64,000 nt of DNA from Ecdyonurus torrentis. Lineage: Eukaryota > Arthropoda > Insecta > Ephemeroptera > Heptageniidae. Below the pieces are notes generated by a model, which made no database searches, was not told where the DNA came from, and was given only the letters and a program-made list of their open reading frames with translations. This document shows positions 39,001 to 47,844 of this stretch, one piece after another (positions within the stretch are counted from its first letter, which is position 1; every line of letters begins with the position of its first letter). The translations under genes were made by a program, and so were the position numbers. Location: NCBI GenBank assembly GCA_949318235.1, contig OX439137.1, positions 13,653,291 through 13,717,290 of the forward strand. The letters are read 5' to 3'.

Positions 39001-40500
39001 TAGATGGTATGTATGACACATGCATAAAAATGTCTATGTAGGTATGCACACAAAAATGTATGAGGCATATCGATGTTTACCTGTCGAAGTTAACGAACTA
39101 TACACTTAACAAATTTGACTCAAAATGAACAGTCTATGTTTGGCACTTCTACGCATTTTAACAGGAGAACTATAAGGGTGAACTTGGAATTTGTGAAGTG
39201 TAGATCAGTCGTTTTGAACAAAATTTGTAAAGTGTACTACGTTTATTTCAATGGGTAAGCATCAATGGTATGGACCTATGTCTATTGACTGATAAAGGAA
39301 CAACTGTTTTGAGGCCAACTATAAGTGATTTCGGTCACATCCGCTTCCGTTTCTCCTTACTACGCATGTGCAGTAAGTCGAAACGGAAGCGGATGTGAGC
39401 GAAATCGCTTATAGTCAGCCTCAAAACAGTTGTTCCTTTATCAGTCAATAGGATATTTTTGTAGAAAAATTCAGAACTGCCCAAATCTTGGGAAAGTCTG
39501 CGACTGACAGTAGAGCATGGGTGGACTGATAGGCTGATATAGCCCGTCGCAGGTGTGAATATATTCAAAATATACAGTAACAATTTTCTGATTTGCAAAG
39601 TGTGATTTGATGTGTCTTTTCTTCTTAACTGTCAACTACCCAAATTTTGCATTAGATTTGACCAACTAAGTCAGACCCATTAAAAAAAAAAAAGAAAAAA
39701 AAAAAAAAAAAAAAAAGCATAGCATACATAGTGTATACAATATTATGATATGTTACATAGAAGCCTCATTGTCCGTAACCGTAATATACAGTTGGCAACT
39801 TTGAGGCTTTTGATTGGGAAGAGGGGGGGGGGGGGGAGATTGGTTACGTCCCAAATTTACCCTTGGCGGAGAAGGGGGAATTTGGGACGCAACCGTTATG
39901 ATTATGACCCTGACCCATGACACACCCAGGGGCGTATCCAGGGGGGGTCTGGACCCCCCCCCCCCGTCAGGTCTGAAAAAGCATAGGCAAAGGGGGTGGT
40001 TTCCCCCCTTTTCCTATGTATGCTCAATGTAGGCTGGACCACTCCCGTCGCAAAATCCTGGATACGCCCCTGGACACGCGCCTATCCAATCTCCGATGCT
40101 AGTTAAAAAAATATGAATACTGAAAAAATAGAAATATTATATGATTAGATGTAGATGCATACCACAGTTACTGTGGATGCATACAGACCCCAAGATAGTA
40201 CAGACCCTACCTGGCTGGACCCTATACACAGACCATCAGGTACATTCCGTACATATGTACTGTACAATGTACCACAAGGAAATGAAAAACCTGCACAACC
40301 ATAGTCTGAAAAGCATTACTAAAATTGCAGGTTATTCAATTCATGTGGGTACATACATACATCTTATGCATACAGACATAATCATTTCTCAATACTTACA
40401 TAATTTCCATAGATTTCGTATGCTTCCATCGTTTATTCAAGAGTCTGAATAAAGTTTTACACCCGAGAAACTTTATTTTACAGTTACTTGACAAAAACAT
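33006..40500 (-). CDS. GATB: Mitochondrial glutamyl-tRNA(Gln) amidotransferase subunit B
   Basis: Eleven coding exons in transcript order: 40500-40400, 38836-38689, 37718-37605, 37520-37348, 37017-36869, 35579-35341, 35025-34840, 34283-34141, 33703-33580, 33469-33380, 33155-33006. All phases match, giving 538 residues (human GATB 557). With GatA and GatC it converts mis-charged Glu-tRNA(Gln) to Gln-tRNA(Gln) in mitochondria. Visible: a basic N-terminus ([20 protein letters not shown]) suited to mitochondrial import; [52 protein letters not shown]; the family signature [34 protein letters not shown]; and a C-terminal tRNA-binding YqeY-like tail. Exon 1 was chosen because its last AT completes a Met codon with the next exon. 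Introns hold at least eight repeats. Confidence 0.95.
33871..33992. repeat. Foldback MITE family D, copy 2
   Basis: ATGATGTTCGTAAACCCTGTT at the left and AACAGGGTTTATGAACAGCAT at the right, with CCCCAAACCACAAAAAAATG inside. It lies in a GATB intron. Confidence 0.75.
34427..34687 (-). mobile_element. 5'-truncated LINE fragment (3' end only)
   Basis: The reverse complement of this stretch matches about 48940-49200. It shares the terminal coding sequence (including TAAATGTGTATGTGTATTATG), the stop region, GTACACCTTGGTGTTTAATA and the TAAATAA-type tail. It is a second truncated copy of the same non-LTR family, in a GATB intron. Confidence 0.85.
35638..35767. repeat. Foldback element, Tc1-like terminus family, copy 2
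   Basis: TGTACAGCTCTGGCCACTAG and CTAGTAGCCAGAGCTGTACA are terminal inverted repeats, with TA at each edge. Total 130 bp, in a GATB intron. Confidence 0.85.
36030..36378. repeat. Complex palindrome of tandem and inverted units
   Basis: The unit CTAACTAGTTAAACCGTAGTT...TTGATTGTTGCAACAATT...AACTAAGGTTTAACTA occurs twice in direct orientation and then once inverted. It is bounded by CCCCCGTAAGCTGCGAC and TTGCAGCTTACGGGGGTTAG. It should form alternative hairpins. It lies in a GATB intron. Confidence 0.8.
36495..36763. repeat. Foldback MITE family B, copy 3
   Basis: TTAA|AGGCATAGAACACG at the left and TCTACGCCT|TTAAG at the right, with the same arms as 723-1040. A half copy of family F and a run of about 25 G follow immediately. 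Confidence 0.82.
37754..37892. repeat. Foldback element, TTAA-type
   Basis: TTAAAGCTCAAGACAGCGGTC at the left and GACCGCTGTCCTAGGCTTAA at the right, with TTATCACAATTTTTATCCCA inside. It lies in a GATB intron. Confidence 0.65.
38146..38269. repeat. Foldback element, Tc1-like terminus family, copy 3
   Basis: A decayed relative of 44021-44148 that shares AAACGGGGCTGCGACAGCAG and GTGGTTGCGGGTTGCCTATA, ending AGAGTTGTACA. Confidence 0.7.
39065..39270. repeat. Foldback element with ATATCGATG ends
   Basis: CATATCGATGTTTACCTGTCG at the left and GGGTAAGCATCAATGG at the right. It is the same family as 61904-62106, sharing the GAACTATAC, AAATTTG and TTTTAACA...GAACTATA landmarks. Confidence 0.7.
39283..39450. 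repeat. Foldback MITE family C, copy 3
   Basis: The best-preserved copy: TATTGACTGATAAAGGAACA is mirrored by TGTTCCTTTATCAGTCAATA, with nearly perfect arms around TACTACGCATGTGCAGTA. Confidence 0.88.
39927..40072. mobile_element. hAT-type MITE with near-perfect 8-bp target duplication
   Basis: The termini CAGGGGCGTATCCAGG and CCTGGATACGCCCCTG are perfect 16-bp inverted repeats starting with CAG. The flanks are GACACACC (39919-39926) and GACACGCG (40073-40080), 6 of 8 identical. There is no ORF; the interior has G and C runs. It lies in GATB intron 1. Confidence 0.75.
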
Positions 40501-41300
40501 CACTTTTGCAAACAATATATTATTATGTTTATTATTTTTTCGAGAGTCGAAAGAAGAACACGAAAACTTTGGAAAGCCAGCTGATTTTATTTGAAAATTG
40601 CGCTAAAAACAAAAAAACAATTGAAAATACTAAGGTATTTGTATTAAATAGGTAATCCAAAGCGCGAAAATGCACTTCCGGTGAATTACGTGTATCGATT
40701 GTTTGATGCCTCTGTTTTTAGAGCCATAAAAACTAATGTAAATCAAGTAAGTTTACAGCTCTCGTGTAAGTGAATAGTGGACTTTGGTCTCACATAAGTG
40801 ATATTGTAAGAAACTTCAATTCAGTGCTCGCATTTTAGTGTTATGCTCTAGAATTTGGGGATTATCAAATTTAAATGAGAGGTGATGTAAAAAAAGCATT
40901 TTTTATCACTTATTATGGCGCATATATTTTGAATTTGTTGCCTGACTGACCAATGAAAAATAGGCAACAAACACTTCGAAATCATATATTTTCTCTTATC
41001 ACAATTTTTTGGTATCGTAAATTTTTTTAATTACATGGATAAATAACAAAAATTAATGCTATGAATTAACCAATATATAAGGTAAGAAATAAACATTTAA
41101 TATTAAAATTGATAATAAATTCACAAATTGACTAAGCGAGTGTTTGATGCCCCAGCTGTTTCCTGTTTTGTGGGCGGAGCTTCTCTTTGGATTACCTGTT
41201 TAATATAAATTCCTTAGAAAATACAAATTTACAGCTGGTAAAATTATTTTAGTTGAAAACTAAAATTTCTCCAAAAGTTTGCATTTTCCTTCGTAATTCG
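40501..41300. promoter_or_regulatory. Divergent spacer between GATB and the NDUFB1 unit
   Basis: Two nuclear genes for mitochondrial proteins point away from each other across about 800 bases, most of it the foldback 40641-41206. Both promoters must lie in or beside that element, which is inference. CACTTCCGGTGAATT near 40675 contains a CTTCCGG ETS/NRF2-like site, common at promoters of nuclear mitochondrial genes. Confidence 0.45.
40641..41206. repeat. Inverted-terminal-repeat element in the divergent spacer
   Basis: The ends are ATTAAATAGGTAATCCAAAG and CTTTGGATTACCTGTTTAAT. Paired inner motifs include TGTTTGATGCC at both sides. About 565 bp, no ORF. Confidence 0.7.
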
Positions 41301-41567
41301 ATGTCTGGTAAGTAATTTATAGTATTATGTAAGTTTTAAAAATATGAAGCATATTATATGCAATACTGTTACTCAAAATAATATTACGTAATATTAAATT
41401 ATTTGCATGTACGTATGGGCACAGCTAACATGTTCATTGTGTGCATGGTTTTTACTATGTATTAGATTCTCATCTGGATTTTATCTTCTTTTAAATTGTT
41501 TAATCCTTTTGGAGATTAAAAAAATATAATTGTATTAAATACCTACATATTATTGTGTTTCAGTTTG

Positions 41568-41723
41568 ATGGCATTTGGCTATTACATAAGAAGGTACGGA
41601 CTCTCAGTGTTCTTCCCTACGTTCGTAACAATCTCCATTCTTGCAGATTATCTGCATACTCGTCGCTGGAAACAGCAAAAACAACTTCTTTCATCCAAGA
41701 AAGAAGAATTTAATTTCTCTTAA
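41568..41723 (+). CDS. Small single-pass membrane protein upstream of NDUFB1 (dicistronic)
   Basis: A 51-codon ORF starts five bases into the exon that also encodes NDUFB1 and stops one base before the NDUFB1 ATG (TAA-T-ATG). The product opens MAFGYYIRRYGLSVFF. It has a hydrophobic segment at about residues 11-26, then a basic tail with LHTRRWKQQKQLL and a Lys/Glu end. That layout suits a small inner-membrane protein or respiratory assembly factor. It loosely resembles COX14-like proteins in shape, but I cannot assign it. The upstream exon ends ATGTCTG, so splicing makes a three-residue uORF whose TGA overlaps this ATG. The placement argues that the ORF is translated rather than being chance leader sequence. 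Confidence 0.65.
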   Translation: MAFGYYIRRYGLSVFFPTFVTISILADYLHTRRWKQQKQLLSSKKEEFNFS

Positions 41724-41724
41724 T

Positions 41725-41895
41725 ATGGCTATTTTTGGTTTCACTGGAAAAGCAGTATGGTTGCTTATCCCAGCTGCGGGATACGCAATTGGGTGGAAGT
41801 TAGACCGACTTGAGACTGAACGTATGACCATGTTCAGAGATCGTAGTGCACTCTATGGTAGAAATCCACCACCTGCTAACCCATCATGGCCATAA
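41725..41895 (+). CDS. NDUFB1: NADH dehydrogenase [ubiquinone] 1 beta subcomplex subunit 1
   Basis: A 56-residue single-exon ORF. A hydrophobic segment (AVWLLIPAAGYAIGWKL, about residues 10-26) is followed by LDRLETERMTMFRDRSALYG and a Pro-rich end with a C-terminal WP. The mammalian MNLL subunit has the same plan: one membrane helix, then Y/W-LDR...ER...FR.KS.L. It is an accessory subunit of the complex I membrane arm in the mitochondrial inner membrane. The start codon lies one base after the stop of the preceding 51-codon ORF, and no in-frame ATG occurs upstream in the exon. A canonical AATAAA lies at 42170. Translation is presumably by reinitiation or leaky scanning. Confidence 0.9.
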   Translation: MAIFGFTGKAVWLLIPAAGYAIGWKLDRLETERMTMFRDRSALYGRNPPPANPSWP

Positions 41896-42169
41896 AAATG
41901 GCATTTTATGTTTGTAGATATTTTTAAAATGTATAAAATCAATTTTTTTGAGGGTCCGTTGTACTTTGTAACACCTATATTATAAGCATCATGCTTTTTA
42001 GACATTTAATAGCTGCATATAATTAATATAGTTTATTAACAAAACATATTTTTCCCCCATAGAAATTCTGATGCAAAATGTTCTTTTAACTAGTTATGAT
42101 TATTAATTGGACTCTCATAAACTTTTTTTGTTATTATAATCACTGTTTTTAGTGGAACTTATAAATGTC

Positions 42170-42175
42170 AATAAA
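42170..42175 (+). terminator. NDUFB1 polyadenylation signal
   Basis: AATAAA about 275 bases after the NDUFB1 stop codon. The spacer that follows up to 44549 holds only repeats. Confidence 0.5.
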
Positions 42176-42400
42176 ATAATAAATTAAAAAGTTCGTGCAT
42201 TTTAATTAATTTATTGTCATAAGATATAATTTTTATAATAATAACTTACAAGATAAAATTGCACAAAATATGGTTAGGAATAAGATTGAGCACAAAATTT
42301 GGACATATAAAGAATTATAAAATAAAAGATTAGAAGCTATATAATGATGGTATGAATCATAGTGCCAAATCTAAACATTCAATATCAAACTCCGTTACTT

Positions 42401-43104
42401 ATTTAAAGGATGTCTGGCGTAAAAATGTAATTTTTGACTATTAATTTATTACTGTGACTTAATTAGACTTACACCACTAAAAAAATTCGAAAAAATACCA
42501 TTAATTAGATATCTTTTTAATTATTAACAAAATTCTCGTGAAGTAGAGCCTACTTCACGAAGAAAGTGCACAACGGCAACAGCGCTCCCTATATTCTATG
42601 CTAGATTTGGTGACTTTATCTGATTGGCCTGAGATTCCGCCGTCACCTGAGAAATGACCACTGAGAAAGGGTTGAAAAAATAACAATGCAAGTACCGCAA
42701 GTACTCGCATTGTTATTTTTTATTTCACACACCTACCATGATTTGGAGGGGCTAAAATATACTTGTTGCAATGCAAGTACCCACTCAGTAATAAAAAATA
42801 ATGCAGAGTTTTACCTGAGACTGACTGAGGTAACTCGTTACTTTAGTGTGCAATCAGTATATATCTGAAAGAGGGAGAATTCCCCTATTTCTAAAATAAA
42901 TTTCTCCTACTTTTTATTATTTCTTTCAAAATATTTATTCCCATGTTGCCGATGTCTGAAAATTTATATTAGTTAATTATCTAATTAATGGGTTAATAAT
43001 CGAAATTTTTGAATGAAACTTTTTGAATTAGTATTTAAAATTAGCTTGCTTAGTTTACAATGAAAATTAGACATTTTTTTCATGACGCCAGACATCCTTT
43101 AAAT
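42401..43104. repeat. TTAA-flanked inverted-repeat element, about 700 bp
   Basis: TTAA|AGGATGTCTGGCGT at the left and ACGCCAGACATCCT|TTAA at the right (TIR about 14 bp). The interior has paired CAATGCAAGTACC motifs and no transposase ORF. Confidence 0.75.
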
Positions 43105-43449
43105 GATGAATGTTCATAGCACTGTTATCGCACAAGTAATGAACACACATTTCACAAGGTAAAAATAGTTTTGTTATGAGTACAATAATTTGAGATAATC
43201 TGATACTTAACTAGCCGATGTGAATATTTTAATAATACCTGTGTGCAAGTAATTGCCATATAATTTGTACAGTTGAAAATGAGCACATTATTTTGGTCAA
43301 TAGTAAGAGGTCATGTCATAATATATATAATGCTAAGATTAATGAGTTGTAGAAATGAGTGATTGGGGGGGGGGGGTACAAGTTATTGTAATACATCATC
43401 TTGTGACATCTTAAGTGGAGGGGAGAGCATACATGCTTAAAATAAATAA

Positions 43450-43454
<5 letters not shown>

Positions 43455-43511
<57 letters not shown>
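43455..43511. repeat. (TA)n microsatellite
   Basis: About 28 uninterrupted TA units in the NDUFB1-SMPD2 spacer. A run of about 13 G lies 85 bases to the left. Confidence 0.98.
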
Positions 43512-43516
<5 letters not shown>

Positions 43517-43670
43517 ATAAAAGCTAGTTGCCAACAACCACTGTGAGAAATTAATATATTTTACTATATGAATAAAATAACCATCATTTCTACATCGTCT
43601 CATTTTGAGGCAACAACCTATAAGCTAAAATGCATTTAAATTGTATTAAGAATGAAGGATGAAAGACATG

Positions 43671-43788
43671 AATGATGCTCGTAAACCCTGTTCCCTTGCT
43701 CCAAAAAATGCCATTTAAAAAGCATTAGGTGATCATCATTTTTTTTGTGGTTTGGGGCACGAAAAACAGGGTTTACGAACATCATTAT
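43671..43788. repeat. Foldback MITE family D, copy 3
   Basis: AATGATGCTCGTAAACCCTG at the left and CAGGGTTTACGAACATCATT at the right, with GCATTAGGTGATC inside. Confidence 0.82.
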
Positions 43789-44020
43789 TGATAGAGAATT
43801 TTCAATAATTTGAATAGTTGACATAAAAAAAGTAAAAATACACAACATGCTTTTCTCCTCACTGCCTAAAGTTATTATCTTAAAGACATATTGCACACGT
43901 CATTCACATTTAAAAAAGCTACATGATTATTTGTGATGGGACATGTATTAAATAAAGCTCCCTTCTATATGATTACCTCTAAAACAATCCAAATTGTCAG
44001 ATCAAAAATATATAAAAGTA

Positions 44021-44148
44021 TGTACAGCTCTGGCCAAAAGTTCCCGAACGGGGCAGCGGCGGCCGCTGCGTTTTCTCATAAAGATAACATTGAGTGGTTG
44101 CGGGTTGCCTATGCAAATCGTTCGGAAACTTTTGGCCAGAGCTGTACA
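44021..44148. repeat. Foldback element, Tc1-like terminus family, copy 4
   Basis: The best-preserved copy: TGTACAGCTCTGGCCAAAAG is mirrored by CTTTTGGCCAGAGCTGTACA, with a GC-rich GCAGCGGCGGCCGCTGC hairpin inside. TA edges suggest Tc1/mariner-type mobilisation. Confidence 0.85.
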
Positions 44149-44549
44149 TTGAATTAACAAAAAGGCCAGATTGCTAGTTATGTGACCTTACAGTTCTATA
44201 ATAATTATAAAAGTTACAGTCATTGCAACTCTTGAAGATTTTGTTTTTAAAAATATTCTTGTTAGTACTGTAATACCATAAAAATTAAATACTAAATTTG
44301 ATCCAAAAATATTAATCCAGTAATATTTTTGCTATACTTCCCATAAAAAAATATGCAATAAAAACAAAGAAACTAAAAATAACATCAAAGTAAAGGCCCA
44401 TTAATGTTTGGAAAATATTGTATTATAAAATATAGAGAAATGGGGGCACTTTTAACACAGAAGCTCTTAAACATTATTATTTTTTCTTTAGTATAGTGTA
44501 TATATTTAATATTTGGGCTTATGTACTGTACTTTATTTTTGAAAACACA

Positions 44550-45347
44550 CTAAGAAGCTTTGTTTAAAGAAACTAGCATACCAATTTTACCAGCTAAAAC
44601 ACCATTGATTTCCATACAATTCCAAAGTGTTGCCATAAACAAGGTAAAGAGGAGAAATATAATGCAAATAACATGCAAAATTGGACTCAGGTAAGGCAAA
44701 ACAGAACCCACTCCACTGGGTAGGATGTAAGGTAGCAAATAATGCATAAGCATGAGAAAGATGAATGTTACCACACAGCATAAAAACCAGTTGAAACGTT
44801 GATCTTTCAAATAAACAAGTGCGGCATCACACACTGCAACCCCTTCATGCAGAGCTTCTTCTAGAGCAACTTTTCGAGAATCAATCTCCTTTTCTTTTAC
44901 TGGAACACCTGTTAAAATATCAATACAATTGGAAATAGTATTAAAAATGTACAAGATGTTAGAAAAATAATAAATATGTGTTGGGCAGGCTAATTGTATT
45001 GGATAGGGAAGAAGCAAGATTTTATGTCTTTAGAATTTAGAATCACCTAAAAAGTTACTGTACTCCAAACAAAGTGGCAAATTATGAGCTGGGATCATCA
45101 TATACATCATACAAACAATATGTCTCTTACTGGAGTAAAAATAGCTTAGAAAAAGGCAACATGTGGTATATCGATGTTGTTGCGAGCAATATGTGTAACT
45201 CATTTTTTGTCACACAAAGCAAAATCTGTAAATCGTTATTTGTCACGCGTATGTGTATCTTGTTATTTGTCACGCATCACAATATGTGTAAGTTGTTTCC
45301 GATTATAGGTAGATGGCGCTCGACTTACACATATTGCTATGCTAGAC

Positions 45348-45378
<31 letters not shown>

Positions 45379-47772
45379 AAAAAAAAAAAAAAAACATATT
45401 GCTACCCGTGACAAATAACAACTTTTTATTTATTTTGCTTCAAGTGACAAAAAATGAGTTACACATATATTGCTCGCAACAACATCGATATGTGACAACA
45501 TTTTTACCAGAATACATACAAATTGAAAAGTGGGTGGTCTACAAAATTTCCTTCCCAGTTTGTGGGTCAGTAAAGGTATAAATAAAGAATTACAAAAAAA
45601 AAAAATAATAATAAAAAAAATTAAAAAAAAAGGTATATTTTAATTTATTATTTACAAATTAATGATATTTGAGTTACAGTTTCTGTATATAATTAATAAT
45701 TATTAATTATCAACCAACTTACGCGAGCTTGAATCATGGTCCAGGATTCTAAGAGTAGCCATAAGAGCTTCATGATCTGAGTAACTAAAAGTGTGTCCAG
45801 GTACAAGAGGTGGGAATGGTAAACCAAATTTGTCCACAGTGACTTCAGTACTCACAGGTGGTTTGTACAGTAAGTAGTCAATACGTTTGCCTTCAGGAGC
45901 TGTTTTTACTGCTTTCTGATCAGCATAAGTGTTACGAGAAGATTCATTAGTACCACAGCTTTCTTCATCACTCTCCTACGAATATAAATTTTTAAATTTA
46001 TCACAAAAGAATTTAATTTATATAAAATTTCTAATACCAAGTGAATATTAGGAAACTTATCATTTAAACTTCATGTTTTTTCCTTACAATTTTGTGGTAA
46101 AACTAACATTTATTGACAAAATAATAATCTTCTTTGAGATGTAATTGATTGATATAGATTTTATAGAAAAACTTGATAGATTTGAAAAATTGGGGAATGG
46201 GAGTTTGAGCTTTGACTACCACGGAGACTGCATGTGAGAGAAAATATTCTAACTGGCCTGAAATTAAATGAAGGCAGCATTAGAAATTGCAAAGGAATAT
46301 GCTATGGGGCTTACTTGCAATTTACAACTTGTATTGCTCTACGCATTTAATTTTGGATCTGGTTATAATATTGTCTCTCACCATTCCAATTTCCCATTCC
46401 ATAATTTTTCAAATCTATCTAAGTTTTTCTATCAAATAATTTTACTAATATCAATTATGAATGATTTTTTTTTAATTGGTAAAATAAGTGGTGATTTAAA
46501 AGGTGTTTAGCATGTGCCATTTTTTAAATTAAGACTTAACTTTAAAAAAACTAAAATATGTACTGGCAAGAATAAATTTTATATGAAGGTCAATGCACTT
46601 ACATCTTTATAATCATAAGCATCATACAATCCAGCAACATATTTGATGATTCTAAATGCCAAATCTTCTGGTTCTGTATTGAGATCACCTCCTACTACAG
46701 TCAAATCATGAGGACCAGTTGTTAATTTGATGAATTGAGCTGTATCAAATGCTTGAACAACACGGTGTGCAAGATATTCATCATTCTCTCTGTCATACTC
46801 TGCGTGAAGCTGGAATAGTTATAGATTATTATAATAATATCTAATATATGTTATGACTAATTAACAAAGGGATAAGATTAAAATGATTTTTCATAACAGA
46901 GTGGATGAGAAGAGAGGAAGGGGTAGGCTTAGAATGTCCTGGGCTGAGGTAGTTAAAAGATGCTGGAGAAAGAAGAATGTATGTAGTATTATAGGTGTAA
47001 AAGGAAGTAGATGAATTGAATCATGAGTATATAAAGGAAGCAAAGGAAAGGATGTATGCAAGAATAGAATGTTGTGGAGATCCATCACTATAGGTCAAAG
47101 GAAAGAGTATACTGTTGGCTTACACTGCAAGGGATGGATGAATAGCATCATATATAATGTAAGAAAAGGATATCGATGGCTCCACGGAAAACTGAACTAT
47201 CTATGTATAGTCTCCGCGCACCTCAAATTTGGAACATCTGCGCTCTCCGCCTCACCTGAATTTGAAGCATCTCTTACCAGCGCTCCATTACAAATGCTTC
47301 AAATTCGGGAGAGGTGGAGAGCGCAGATGTTCCAAATTTGAGGCGCGCGGAGACTATAGAAAATTCATTTTTCCGCGGAGCTATCGATATATTAAATTTA
47401 AGTAATGTGCATGTAACTTTAAATGCAGTTCCAGTTAGACAAATTTAATTCGATTGCATAAAATTGTACACATCATCAATAACAAGGCCAATTTAATGCT
47501 TGACATTTCAATTTTGAGAAACATCAATTATCAGAGTCCACAAATCAAGAGTTTATACCTTGTTTTCAAGTAATATTACATCCAAATCATTTTTACAAAT
47601 AATAGGGGGAAAAAATCTTTGTCTCTATATTTTATGTGCAATATAGGATAAGATTCTTTTAGTTAGAAGTTTACGAACCATGACTGGGCTTATAAATTTA
47701 TTGATAATTATTTTGCTGCATTGCAGTAAACTTATAATCACAGTGTGTAGTAATCTAACTGAAATGAGAAGG

Positions 47773-47844
<72 letters not shown>

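Noticed and set aside
40141..40452. 103-codon ORF in GATB intron 1
   Set aside because: No recognisable motif, lies in an intron between repeats and just beyond GATB exon 1 on the other strand; chance ORF.
41646..41723. Alternative acceptor at CTTGCAG (41645) giving a shorter upstream ORF
   Set aside because: It would remove the membrane helix of the 51-codon ORF; the acceptor at 41563 has a better pyrimidine tract and yields the stop-start chain. Not excluded, only less likely.
43316..43603. ORFs running through TA, GA and poly-A tracts (also 45339, 47625, 63186)
   Set aside because: Translations are simple repeats such as IYIYIY or SLSLSL, not proteins.
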